Origin: Anaerocolumna sp. MB42-C2
GTDB taxonomy: Bacteria > Bacillota > Clostridia > Lachnospirales > Lachnospiraceae
NCBI RefSeq assembly: GCF_030913705.1
Contig: NZ_CP133190.1
Span: 3,115,501-3,179,500, forward strand
Direction of reading: 5' to 3'
DNA length: 64,000 nucleotides
The first letter of the stretch is position 1, and each line of letters opens with the position of its first letter. Both the position numbers and the translations under genes were made by a program. The notes beneath the pieces are model-generated. The model ran no database searches and had not been told where the DNA came from. It saw only the letters and a list, made by a program, of their open reading frames with translations. Of the stretch, positions 8,237 through 16,223 are shown piece after piece.

Positions 8237-10639
8237 CTACTTACTCCAAAAGCCTGCTACTAGCACGGTCATGTCATCCTTTGGAACCCATCCATTTAAT
8301 TCTAATGCCTGATTTAATACAGCATTGGCAATTTCCTGTGGATTATTCATTTTCAGATCTTTAATGAAATCTGCCATAAATTTTTCTTTTTCATCACCGG
8401 GGATACAGTCTATTACCCCGTCTGTTATCATAATGACAAAATTACCGTCATTTAATTTCTTGGTTACAACATCATAATCCACCTGATTTAATATTCCCAC
8501 CGGCAGAGTGGTAGATGAAACGGCTTCCACCCGTTCTTCCCTCTTAAGAAAAGTAGTGGAGGCACCGATTTTAATTATATCGCAGATGCCGGTATACAGA
8601 TTAATCACACTCATATCTATGGTGGAAAAAGTCTGTTCCTCAGAACGAAGTACTAATATGGAATTAATCAGCTTAATAGCAGATTCTTTCCTAAATCCCG
8701 CCTCAATAAATTGTTCCAGCAACTCAACTACGGATTCACTTTCTTCACATGCAGTCTCTCCTGTGCCCATACCATCGGATAAAGTCATAACTAACGTACC
8801 CGGATCCGGATAGATAAAGGAATAATTATCCCCTGAAATTCTACCGCCTTCTTTCGTCATCTTACTCATACCTGTATATACGCTAAAATTGGCATCCTCC
8901 ACAAATATAAAAGTTTCATACTCTTTTGTTATGACTTTTTTACAGCCATCAGAGGGGCGCATCCGTTTGTCAAATACATCACTTATTAAACCTGCCGCTT
9001 CTTTTGTAGTAATGCAGCGCCCGCGTTCCGTCCGGGCTGTCATGTATATTTCCCGTTTATTGTTTCTTTTTTCAAAAACAGCAATTCGTTTCACTACAAT
9101 ATGATTTGCTTTCAGATGGTATATTAATTTATTTTTACTGGCTTCCGGGGTCTCAACCGTTCTATACAAGTCCAGGGAAAAATCATCTATAATATTAGCT
9201 ACTTCCGACAATTGCCCGGCGATTGCTTCTCTGCTTTCTGCCATTCGGTTGATCCAGGACAAATTTAATTTCGCCATTTCAAACACCCTTTTGGTTTCTG
9301 CAAGAAAATTATCAAGGAAGATGCACCGGTTTGCAAATTCAACGGGAACCTCGCTTATTGCAATCGCACCGTTTTGCTCTACTACATCCAGTATGTGGTA
9401 GGCCCCCTGATAGGTTTCGTAAAAATAACTTTCCCAGCAGATATTACAGTTACTGCAATCTTTACAAAGATGTTCTGATATTTCATCAAAAATTTCGCTT
9501 TTATCCTTTTTACTAAGAGCCGTCCTTTTTTCCGAAATTGTTGAAAAGGTATTGGACAGACTGTGAAATGACTCCGAAAAATCCCTCAGTTTACCTTTCG
9601 CTACATTTTGTATACTTTGCTTCACGAAAATATCTTCTTTTTCCCCCTCATCACCAGGATTCACCTTATAAATTAATGTCTTCGGCAAAAGAAGAAACAG
9701 CACCGCACAGGATGCCAGGGCTCCGAACCCCGACATACTGATCTGTGTATTCTGATATAATTCCCCAAGGATAATAACCCCTGTCGAATATAAAGCAATG
9801 GTAACAAACCGTCCCAGTTCCCGAAAAGTTCCGGCTACAATTCCTAACATACACATAAGACCGATCTGATTTGGCTGTCCTGTTTTTAAAGCCAGTATAA
9901 CACCACAGGCGGCACCTGCTAGAGCACCGTAACCTGCACCATACTTATACCCGGTAAAAAGAATACTGAACAAGGCTATGGTCATGGATAAAGAAAAACC
10001 TAACGCAGTAAATTCCGGCACTCCATAGATAAATACGGCTAAAATTACCGCTATACTGATAATCTGCTCATTATCCAGGGCTTGTCCCCTTACTCCGTGC
10101 ATCAAAGGTTCCAGTCCTTTTCGAAATACAAAACTGCAGGCAAAAATAGAGATACCCTCTCCAATACCGGTTACTATATAATACGTGGGATTTTCATACA
10201 TTAATCCGCCGGCAATGGTGATTGCAGCCGTTACTGCTCCGGCAAGCCCTCCTAAAACCAATACAGAGACTTTTTTATTATTATATTCCATTAATGCTGT
10301 TATAATGGAAATTACAATGATTACAATTACATATTTTGCAGTATCTACTGCAGGGAGAACGGTGAGCATTCCTAATAGTACGGTAAGCATAATTGTAAGA
10401 CGTCCTTTTCTCTCCAGATAGACAGCTGCAAAATAACCGATTGCGATCGGATTCATACCCGCAAATACGGCCCGTGCCATAACGATCCCCATTAAATTAA
10501 CTAAAAACTTCCTCATATTTAATTCTTTCATTTTACACACACATAACATATCGGGGGTAAGCCCGCGATATTGCCACATATAAAACAGGTCGAAAGAATC
10601 TGCTTGTGGCATCCTTTCACTGATTATATTTTCTTTCAA
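8237..10639 (-). CDS. spoIIE: Stage II sporulation protein E (SpoIIE), PP2C phosphatase
   Basis: SpoIIE dephosphorylates SpoIIAA at the polar septum and so activates sigma-F in the forespore. It also takes part in septum formation. The 800-residue protein has an N-terminal block of about ten membrane helices (residues 40-330), a cytoplasmic linker with a conserved CKDCSNCNICW cysteine patch and a C-terminal PP2C domain with DGMGTG and later ITDGVIDC. The first codon is uncertain. TTG at 10639 gives the full frame, and an in-frame ATG at 10612 is also possible. Neither has a well-spaced Shine-Dalgarno. The promoter upstream looks Spo0A-controlled. Confidence 0.95.
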   Translation of the reverse strand: MKENIISERMPQADSFDLFYMWQYRGLTPDMLCVCKMKELNMRKFLVNLMGIVMARAVFAGMNPIAIGYFAAVYLERKGRLTIMLTVLLGMLTVLPAVDTAKYVIVIIVISIITALMEYNNKKVSVLVLGGLAGAVTAAITIAGGLMYENPTYYIVTGIGEGISIFACSFVFRKGLEPLMHGVRGQALDNEQIISIAVILAVFIYGVPEFTALGFSLSMTIALFSILFTGYKYGAGYGALAGAACGVILALKTGQPNQIGLMCMLGIVAGTFRELGRFVTIALYSTGVIILGELYQNTQISMSGFGALASCAVLFLLLPKTLIYKVNPGDEGEKEDIFVKQSIQNVAKGKLRDFSESFHSLSNTFSTISEKRTALSKKDKSEIFDEISEHLCKDCSNCNICWESYFYETYQGAYHILDVVEQNGAIAISEVPVEFANRCIFLDNFLAETKRVFEMAKLNLSWINRMAESREAIAGQLSEVANIIDDFSLDLYRTVETPEASKNKLIYHLKANHIVVKRIAVFEKRNNKREIYMTARTERGRCITTKEAAGLISDVFDKRMRPSDGCKKVITKEYETFIFVEDANFSVYTGMSKMTKEGGRISGDNYSFIYPDPGTLVMTLSDGMGTGETACEESESVVELLEQFIEAGFRKESAIKLINSILVLRSEEQTFSTIDMSVINLYTGICDIIKIGASTTFLKREERVEAVSSTTLPVGILNQVDYDVVTKKLNDGNFVIMITDGVIDCIPGDEKEKFMADFIKDLKMNNPQEIANAVLNQALELNGWVPKDDMTVLVAGFWSK

Positions 10640-10714
10640 CCTTTGCTTTCCATCTCAATCGGATATTTATTATGGAAACGTCGATGTATACCAAGATGTA
10701 TCCGTTAGACCTGT

Positions 10715-10747
10715 ATTATAGAATTTGAATTATGAAATGTTTGTCAA
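10715..10747 (-). promoter_or_regulatory. spoIIE promoter with 21-bp spacer
   Basis: On the minus strand TTGACA (10742-10747) and TATAAT (10715-10720) are both consensus but are separated by 21 bp instead of 17. In Bacillus subtilis the spoIIE and spoIIG promoters have the same over-long spacing and are activated by phosphorylated Spo0A bound at the -35. The element ends about 76 bp before the TTG start of spoIIE. The assignment rests on sequence and the known Bacillus case. Confidence 0.7.
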
Positions 10748-10782
10748 AAATCAGAAATAGTTTCCAAAAAGTTTTTGACAAG
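10740..10782. promoter_or_regulatory. Candidate Spo0A boxes upstream of spoIIE
   Basis: TTTGTCAAA at 10740-10748 (plus strand) matches the 0A-box consensus TTTGTCRAA fully and overlaps the spoIIE -35. A second site, CTTGTCAAA on the minus strand at 10774-10782, matches eight of nine. Single 9-mers of this kind occur by chance in AT-rich DNA, so the call depends on their position at the 21-bp-spaced promoter. Confidence 0.55.
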
Positions 10783-11158
10783 AAATTCGTAGAATGCACA
10801 TTAGAATCGAATCAAGAGAGTTAAGGCTTATTAAGAAATTCACTTTAGGCTAAGACAAGGCTGAATGCGGCTATGTACAGGGATTTGATGATGAAGTATT
10901 GATTCACTTATAAGAAACTTTACGAATTTCATTAATAATATAAGTATTGAAAATTTAAAAGAGGTGGATTTTTGAAGTCTTTATTAATATGCTTATTATT
11001 ATTTTAACTATAATCATAATCAGTTTACTGTTAGGTTTTCCTCTTTTTTTCATTAATTATAAGCATTTTTAAGGGAAATATAGTATATAAAAATATACAT
11101 TTTTAAATTTAAACCAGAAGACTAATAGCATGCGAAATAAATAATATCTATATAGTTG
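10783..11158. other. Non-coding interval, nothing clear apart from a doubtful mini-ORF
   Basis: This AT-rich stretch between the spoIIE control region and repeat A1 contains no convincing gene, RNA or terminator. A 27-codon hydrophobic frame at 10989-11072 is listed separately at low confidence. Confidence 0.5.
10989..11072 (+). CDS. Possible 27-residue hydrophobic peptide
   Basis: An ATG-initiated frame encodes one strongly hydrophobic segment (isoleucine- and leucine-rich) ending in a short charged tail, NYKHF. A good ribosome site, GAGGTGG at 10961-10967, lies about 21 nt upstream. That spacing fits better a TTG at 10972 in another frame, which ends after 11 codons. The arrangement could be a small membrane protein damaged by one frameshift or pure chance. 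No family is recognised. Confidence 0.2.
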   Translation: MLIIILTIIIISLLLGFPLFFINYKHF

Positions 11159-11296
11159 ATTGCGAAACAATATAGTTCTAAATATTCCATACAATTCATA
11201 CGAATTTTATAGCTTCAGTTGCCTTTAGGGGCAAGATTCAGCTCTAAAATTGTATGAATTGCATGTCATATAAATATAAGTTTTGAGTTTCGCAAT
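11159..11296. repeat. Palindromic repeat family A, copy A1
   Basis: The ends ATTGCGAAAC (11159-11168) and GTTTCGCAAT (11287-11296) are perfect inverted repeats. A second nested pair, around CATACAATTCATACGAATTT and its complement AAAATTGTATGAATTGCAT, flanks a loop with GCTTCAGTTGC. The same layout and sequence recur in opposite orientation at 48016-48164, and the ends alone recur at 38357-38414. It lies between spoIIE and the tRNA terminator and is not coding. Confidence 0.75.
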
Positions 11297-11360
11297 TGCC
11301 TGATAATATCTCTATATAACGAGGGGTAATTTTACATTATGATAAACTTCTTAAAAGCAC

Positions 11361-11410
11361 AAAAAAACCTGTCATATTATTACCATGAAAAGGCAACTAT
11401 AATAACAGGA
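11361..11410 (-). terminator. Terminator of the tRNA-Met gene
   Basis: On the minus strand CCTGTTATTAT pairs imperfectly with ATAATATGACAGG and is followed by a run of seven T (11361-11367). It lies about 30 nt beyond the 3' end of tRNA-Met, as expected for a tRNA transcript end. Confidence 0.7.
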
Positions 11411-11442
11411 TATCTTTATGCTGATTGTTTCATTATAATTAA

Positions 11443-11516
11443 TAGCGAAGGACGGATTTGAACCGCCGACACCGCGGGTATGAACCGCGTGCTCTAGCCA
11501 ACTGAGCTACTTCGCC
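11443..11516 (-). tRNA. tRNA-Met (anticodon CAT, elongator type)
   Basis: The 74-nt minus-strand sequence folds into a full cloverleaf. It has acceptor GGCGAAG with CTTCGCT plus discriminator A, D-arm AGCTCAGTTGGCTAGAGC, anticodon stem CGCGG/CCGCG with loop TTCATAC, and T-arm GGCGGTTCAAATCCGTC. The loop gives anticodon CAT. The G1-U72 end pair is unlike initiator tRNA, which has an unpaired C1-A72. A CAT tRNA modified by TilS to read AUA is an alternative that the sequence cannot fully exclude. CCA is not encoded. A tRNA-Met also sits near spoIIE in Bacillus. Confidence 0.95.
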
Positions 11517-11622
11517 GAAGTGACGAACTACATTATAACCGCTTTTTCCATGCTTGTCAACCTATTAATAGGCTGTTGTTTAAAATTTATTAATTTTTGA
11601 GCATACATAGAAAAGCCCGGTT

Positions 11623-11922
11623 TTACTCTTTGGCTTTAAAAATAATTTCATCTTTATAAACCAGCCCGAGTTTTTTCCTAGCCATCTCTTCAACATATTT
11701 TTTTGTCTGCATATAGGCTTTCTTCTCTTTTATTTCCTTTGCTTGCTCTTTCTCTTGCTCAATATTACCTTTTAGCTCTGCAATTCGGGCTGTGGATTTT
11801 GCATTTGCTTTATCTAGTTCCTGCCTATTATAGGAAACAATACCGCAAACTAAAAGCACCATAACAGCAATCAGGCCTAAGCCTGTCCGCCTTGCTTTTC
11901 TTTTCCTTCTCAAACTAATCAC
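11623..11922 (-). CDS. divIC: Cell-division protein DivIC/FtsB family
   Basis: The 99-residue bitopic membrane protein has a basic N-terminus (residues 1-13), one helix at about 14-31 and a charged coiled coil at about 33-75 ahead of a short extracytoplasmic tail with the ARKKLGLVY segment typical of the septum-formation-initiator family. It joins FtsL and DivIB to activate septal wall synthesis. It overlaps the end of yabQ by 8 bp, so yabP-yabQ-divIC are one operon, as in Bacillus. Confidence 0.9.
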   Translation of the reverse strand: MISLRRKRKARRTGLGLIAVMVLLVCGIVSYNRQELDKANAKSTARIAELKGNIEQEKEQAKEIKEKKAYMQTKKYVEEMARKKLGLVYKDEIIFKAKE

Positions 11923-12415
11923 CTTTTTCGTTATCTGATACTGCTATTTTACTAGATTTATTTAATTTTTTCAATGATTTACCCAAAAACTGTATAAATT
12001 TTTTGATTTTTAAGAATATCCATACAAATAAGCTTTTTATTTTGCGAAATATAAACCGAAAAGGCCTTAATATCAGCACGATTAACTTCCAGATCAGATT
12101 TATGATCTCATTCAATAATGTGGATATGGTATTTACGAATAATTCACTGAATACAGAATGATATAGTGTCATTCCTATTAACATGGCTAAAATTGCAAAA
12201 CCCCGAATAATACCATTGTTTTGCTGATACATCATATGAAATATTAATAAACTGGATATTACCCAGTATATTAAATCTTCAAATGCAACAAAAAATCCAT
12301 TATGAATGATTACTCGTCTGAATATACGCAGCAAATCATATAAGATAAGCAAAATAACACCCCATAATACTGAGGTGCCAAAGAACCGCAGTTCAACCAT
12401 AATTGCATCGTTCAT
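11915..12415 (-). CDS. yabQ: Spore cortex biosynthesis protein YabQ
   Basis: The 166-residue protein is mostly hydrophobic, with about four membrane segments in residues 8-105, and ends in a basic tail rich in lysine and phenylalanine. YabQ sits in the forespore outer membrane and is needed for cortex formation. Identity rests on size, topology and position between yabP and divIC, plus the family pattern (FFGTSVLWGVILLILYD). A GGAGG site precedes the ATG. Confidence 0.88.
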   Translation of the reverse strand: MNDAIMVELRFFGTSVLWGVILLILYDLLRIFRRVIIHNGFFVAFEDLIYWVISSLLIFHMMYQQNNGIIRGFAILAMLIGMTLYHSVFSELFVNTISTLLNEIINLIWKLIVLILRPFRFIFRKIKSLFVWIFLKIKKFIQFLGKSLKKLNKSSKIAVSDNEKGD

Positions 12416-12433
12416 CGTCTGTTCTCCTCCTGA

Positions 12434-12721
12434 TTATTTGAACAGTCTGCTAATTAATGATTCCCCGGATTTCCCATAATTGTTTGAATCAGAATACGTC
12501 AAACTATCAATCTTGCCGTCAACATCTACTTCACCCTTTTCTAGGGTAAGACGATTCACATGAAGATCATTGCCCCGAAGCATAAGTATACCCTGTTCTG
12601 TTTCTAAGAGTACTTCCCCGGCATCAAAAGACAACACATCTTTTACCCCGGTAATTGTCGCCGAACTCCTTGCATTTAAACTTACTTTATGGTTTTTCTG
12701 AATCGGTTGTTTTTCATCCAT
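12434..12721 (-). CDS. yabP: Sporulation protein YabP
   Basis: The 95-residue protein belongs to the YabP/YqfC family: the central part (SFDAGEVLLETEQGILMLRG) and the LTLEKGEVDVDGKI segment are typical. YabP is a mother-cell sporulation protein of unknown biochemical role, expressed from the same operon as YabQ. The GGAGG upstream of the ATG and the 18-bp gap to yabQ fit co-transcription. Confidence 0.9.
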   Translation of the reverse strand: MDEKQPIQKNHKVSLNARSSATITGVKDVLSFDAGEVLLETEQGILMLRGNDLHVNRLTLEKGEVDVDGKIDSLTYSDSNNYGKSGESLISRLFK

Positions 12722-12802
12722 ACTAAAAAAGCCTCCTAATATATTTCATTTCATTTCAATATATTAAAAGACCTCTCATTTCATGCCAAAAGATAGCTAT
12801 TA

Positions 12803-13042
12803 TTAAAGATACTTGTATAATTCTTTGGCATCATCTTTACGTACCGTTTCCTGAACATCTAATACCTGAACTTTCACAGCTTTGCTGCCGAATCCTATCT
12901 CAATAATATCATCTACTTTTACGGCAGCGGAAGCTTTGGCAGGTTTGCCGTTAACCAATACTCTGCCTGCATCACAGGCTTCATTTGCTACGGTTCTGCG
13001 TTTTATTAATCTGGAAACTTTTAAAAATTTATCTAATCTCAT
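12803..13042 (-). CDS. yabO: S4-domain RNA-binding protein (YabO/Hsp15 type)
   Basis: The 79-residue protein is almost entirely one S4 RNA-binding domain: MRLDKFLKVSRLIKRRT at the start, then VLVNGKPAKASAAVKVDDII. Hsp15-type proteins bind stalled 50S subunits carrying nascent chains, and YabO homologues are thought to act in ribosome quality control. It follows hup after a terminator and precedes yabP by 81 bp. Confidence 0.92.
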   Translation of the reverse strand: MRLDKFLKVSRLIKRRTVANEACDAGRVLVNGKPAKASAAVKVDDIIEIGFGSKAVKVQVLDVQETVRKDDAKELYKYL

Positions 13043-13074
13043 AAATTTCTCCTATTCATTTAAATTTGACCGGA

Positions 13075-13164
13075 TAAAAAAGAAGCCGTTATAAAAACCA
13101 CATTCATCCAATAAAGTGCTTTACCTGCACGTAAAGGTGGAATTTGATTTTTATAACAGCTTCT
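13075..13164 (-). terminator. Terminator downstream of hup
   Basis: A 17-bp stem (13148-13164 against 13081-13097, one mismatch) encloses a 50-nt loop. It is followed on the minus strand by T's at 13075-13080, 16 nt after the hup stop codon. It would insulate the abundant hup message from yabO, though part of the transcript may read through. Confidence 0.8.
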
Positions 13165-13180
13165 CCTCGAATTTAATTGA

Positions 13181-13456
13181 CTATGCGTTAATAACGTCCT
13201 TTAAAGCCTTTCCTGCTTTGAACTTTGGAGCTTTAGATGCTGCAATAGTTATAGCCTCTTTTGTCTGAGGATTTCTGCCTGTTCTAGCTGGTCTTTCAGA
13301 TACTTCAAATGTACCGAATCCAACTAATTGAACTTTTTCACCTTTTGTTAATTCTTCTGTTACGACGTCAATAAAAGCTTTTAATGCTTTCTCTGAATCT
13401 TTCTTGGATAATTCTGTTTTTTCTGCAATTGCTGCAACTAATTCTGCTTTGTTCAT
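13181..13456 (-). CDS. hup: HU-family DNA-binding protein
   Basis: The 91-residue nucleoid protein has the usual HU layout: [20 protein letters not shown] at the start, the GFGTFEV turn, the arm region [15 protein letters not shown] and the C-terminal helix. It bends and compacts DNA as a dimer. In this lineage hup sits inside the mazG-yabO cluster. The strong terminator behind it suggests high independent expression. Confidence 0.97.
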   Translation of the reverse strand: MNKAELVAAIAEKTELSKKDSEKALKAFIDVVTEELTKGEKVQLVGFGTFEVSERPARTGRNPQTKEAITIAASKAPKFKAGKALKDVINA

Positions 13457-13511
13457 GGATAAAACTCCTCCTCTAAAGTATTTGTTATATTTGTTAGAAT
13501 AATCACTTTGA

Positions 13512-14303
13512 TTATTTCACACGTCCCCAAAGAGCATCTGGCTCAACATTGGACATTTCGCTTAAACTCTTGCTTTTAAGCTCTGCAAGACGTTCAATTC
13601 CTACAAATCTATTTATAAACTTATTAGTGGCATTTGTCAAGGAATTTTCTGCATTTAATTCTAAAAACCTTGATAAATTTACCACTGAAAATAACAAACT
13701 GCCAAAATCTTCTTCTATGGTGCTGACATCCCCGTTTTCCTTCGATAAATTCAGGTCTTTTAGCGCTTCATAGACCTTTTGGAATGCCTGGTCATAGCTG
13801 TCAAAATCGAATCCGGCTTTCGCTGCTTTTTTCTGTACCTTTTCCGCTCGAATATTAGCCGGAAGTGCTTTCGGAACACTTAATAATCCCTCGGAAGCTT
13901 TCTTCTGATTCTTTTCTTCCTTCTTAATATCATCCCAGTTTCTGATTACGGTATCGGAATCAATTTTGTCCATTCCTGCTGCCCCGTTTTCACCTCCAAA
14001 TACATGCGGATGTCTGCGGATCATTTTCCTGCTTATTCCGCTAATTACATCTTCCATACCGAATTCCTTTTGTTCTTCCGCTATGGCAGTATGTAAAGCT
14101 ACCTGAAGCAAGATATCACCCAGTTCCTCACATAGATTTTCCGTATCCTTATTATTAATTGCTTCAATGACTTCATAAGCTTCTTCAATCAAGCAGTTTC
14201 TTAAGCTTTCATGAGTCTGCACCCTATCCCAGGGGCATCCGTTTTCACCTCGCAGCTGTCTGATGATACTCATAAAATCGTCATAATTATACTTTTTCTC
14301 CAT
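13512..14303 (-). CDS. mazG: Nucleoside triphosphate pyrophosphohydrolase MazG
   Basis: MazG hydrolyses NTPs to NMP and pyrophosphate and clears aberrant nucleotides. The 263-residue protein holds two MazG domains. The first (about 15-120) has the metal-binding [10 protein letters not shown] and ELGDILLQV motifs. The second (about 150-255) has [14 protein letters not shown]. Bacillus YabN has an extra N-terminal methylase domain, which is absent here, so this is the short form. It lies between spoVT and hup on the same strand. Confidence 0.95.
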   Translation of the reverse strand: MEKKYNYDDFMSIIRQLRGENGCPWDRVQTHESLRNCLIEEAYEVIEAINNKDTENLCEELGDILLQVALHTAIAEEQKEFGMEDVISGISRKMIRRHPHVFGGENGAAGMDKIDSDTVIRNWDDIKKEEKNQKKASEGLLSVPKALPANIRAEKVQKKAAKAGFDFDSYDQAFQKVYEALKDLNLSKENGDVSTIEEDFGSLLFSVVNLSRFLELNAENSLTNATNKFINRFVGIERLAELKSKSLSEMSNVEPDALWGRVK

Positions 14304-14527
14304 AGTAATTTTCTCCTATTTTTTAATTATTTATGTAATAGCTGCTATTCTTTCTTCTAAAAAGAATCTCTTCCAAATTCTTATCCGTTCGGATATCCAA
14401 CCCTTACCATTTCTAATACTTATTATACATATTCTTCCGATTAATCACAACTCGATTTCAATTTATTTGAAACCATTTTAGTTGTTATTTGTGAACAGTA
14501 ACTTTTTGTTTCATTAATTAATTTCAT

Positions 14528-14575
14528 AAAAAGGATGCCCTCAACATGATAGTAATCATCACTTTGGGACATCCT
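14528..14575 (-). terminator. Terminator of spoVT
   Basis: AGGATGTCCC and GGGCATCCT pair on the minus strand with one mismatch around a 25-nt loop and are followed by five T. The structure begins about 20 nt after the spoVT stop codon. Confidence 0.75.
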
Positions 14576-14595
14576 CGTAATTATCGTATCAAATG

Positions 14596-15144
14596 TTATT
14601 GTTCCATCTGTCTTCCTAAGAAATACGCAGCCGTACTTGCAAGCTTATTCTCAACATCGCCAAACTTAACTTTCGGATCTTTGGAAAGTAAAACGATAGA
14701 ACCGATTGCATCACCTTCACTGATAATCGGCCAGATTACCTGATAGGAATAATCAGTGTCATCATCTGCAACAATACGTACAAAATTTTTATCCTCTTTG
14801 GAAGCTATAATACTCTCTCTTTCATTAATAGCCTGTTCTAATTCAGGTGTGATGGATTTTGATAATAGCTCCCTCTTCATACTTCCGGATGCTGCAACAA
14901 ATTGATCTTTATCTGATATAGCAATAATATGCCCCGTTGTCTGTGCCAGGGAATCAGCATACTGCTTAGCAAATAATCCTAGTTCTCCAATAGGTGAATA
15001 TTTCTTGAGTATGATTTCTCCTTCTCTGTCAGTAAAAATTTCAAGTGGGTCTCCTTCTCGTATACGTAATGTGCGTCGAATTTCTTTGGGGACAACAACA
15101 CGTCCCAAATCATCTATTCTCCTAACGATTCCTGTGGCTTTCAT
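14596..15144 (-). CDS. spoVT: Stage V sporulation protein T (AbrB-type regulator)
   Basis: SpoVT modulates sigma-G-dependent genes in the forespore. The 182-residue protein starts with a swapped-hairpin AbrB DNA-binding domain (residues 1-50; MKATGIVRRIDDLGRVVVPK) and continues with a GAF-like domain (about 60-180). GGAGG precedes the ATG. The order mfd-...-spoVT-mazG is the Bacillus order. Confidence 0.95.
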   Translation of the reverse strand: MKATGIVRRIDDLGRVVVPKEIRRTLRIREGDPLEIFTDREGEIILKKYSPIGELGLFAKQYADSLAQTTGHIIAISDKDQFVAASGSMKRELLSKSITPELEQAINERESIIASKEDKNFVRIVADDDTDYSYQVIWPIISEGDAIGSIVLLSKDPKVKFGDVENKLASTAAYFLGRQMEQ

Positions 15145-15264
15145 ATTTTATTCCTCCATTTTGCATGATAATCATAATGTGGTACTTATGGTTATTATTG
15201 TTTGTCAAAAGGAAGAATTTATACGTTCAGAAACAATTTAAGTAAAATATTTATATTTAGGAAT

Positions 15265-16062
15265 TTAATACCTTACCTCTAAAAGGAATAAACCCACTGA
15301 ACTTACCGTTTTCCCGGCCAGCTGCCTGTCTTTCCCCTTAAGAATGTCCATAATATCATAAGCCTTACGTTTTCCCAGTCCTACTTCTATTAAAGTGCCG
15401 GTTATAATTCTGACCATATTATAGAGAAATCCATCTCCGGTTATGGCAATACGCACTTCTTCCGTAGATTTTTTAAATCTTGCATTTTTTACTCTGTATA
15501 TCCTTATACTCTCAATTGTTCTGATTGTAGATTTTCCGTCTCCTCTGTCGGTGGAAAATGCCTTAAAATCAAATGTTCCTGTTAAATAAGCGGCTGCTTT
15601 CTGCATAGAATCCATATCCAGATTTTCCGGAACATGTAACGTATACTTTCTGGTAAATACCGGTTTTACATCTCCCTGACTTATACGGTATTCATAAGTT
15701 TTAGCCCTGGCAGAATAACGGCTGTGGAATTCCCGGTCCGCTTCTTTCAGATCTATCACTTTAATATCCTCAGGAAGTAAAGTATTAATTGTATTCTTCA
15801 TTTCCTCTGCTGAAATGCCACTGGTAGAATAAAAATTGGCAACCTGCCCCAGAGCATGCACACCTGCATCGGTTCTTCCGGAACCGATAACCTTAATATC
15901 TTCTCCTAAATAACCGGAGATACAATCCTCCAATACATTTTGAACGGACTTTTTCCCTGTGGTATTATTGAGTCTTTGCCAGCCTGCGTAACCGCTTCCG
16001 TCATACTCTAAAATTAATTTTATATTTCTTTTATTATTAGTTATAACCGTATTATTTAACAT
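15265..16062 (-). CDS. truA: tRNA pseudouridine(38-40) synthase TruA
   Basis: TruA isomerises uridines 38-40 in the anticodon stem-loop of tRNAs. The catalytic Asp65 lies in GSGRTDAGVHA, and the N-terminal LEYDGSGYAGWQR segment and the C-terminal FLYNMVRIITGTLIEVG motif are typical. The 265-residue length is normal. ATG with GGAGC upstream. It stands alone between spoVT and the NatAB-type genes, an insertion relative to Bacillus order. Confidence 0.95.
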   Translation of the reverse strand: MLNNTVITNNKRNIKLILEYDGSGYAGWQRLNNTTGKKSVQNVLEDCISGYLGEDIKVIGSGRTDAGVHALGQVANFYSTSGISAEEMKNTINTLLPEDIKVIDLKEADREFHSRYSARAKTYEYRISQGDVKPVFTRKYTLHVPENLDMDSMQKAAAYLTGTFDFKAFSTDRGDGKSTIRTIESIRIYRVKNARFKKSTEEVRIAITGDGFLYNMVRIITGTLIEVGLGKRKAYDIMDILKGKDRQLAGKTVSSVGLFLLEVRY

Positions 16063-16091
16063 TTATAGCTCCATTATTATATAAAATTTAT

Positions 16092-16220
16092 GATTTGAGA
16101 ATCAAAAGCCATACAATTATTTTACATTAGACAATTTGCATATTCTGCATCATGTGGTCAAATTATAAATTCTGCAAATTGACGAACCATAATATAAAAT
16201 TGACTTTTGACCCTCGAATC
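16092..16220. repeat. Long imperfect hairpin between natB-like gene and truA
   Basis: Arms of about 48 bp (16092-16140 and 16173-16220) are inverted copies with several mismatches. The innermost ten bases (CAATTTGCA) and the outer GATT-GAG-TCAAAAG parts match best. It starts 3 bp after the exporter permease stop codon. There is no T-run, so it is not a standard terminator. It shares the CCATACAATT word with other palindromes of the window. Confidence 0.65.
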
Positions 16221-16223
16221 AAT

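Noticed and set aside
15201-15209. 0A box (TTTGTCAAA) upstream of spoVT
   Set aside because: The same 9-mer occurs inside coding DNA at 8966-8974 and 61988-61996, so it is not rare here. No promoter of suitable spacing accompanies it at spoVT, unlike at spoIIE.
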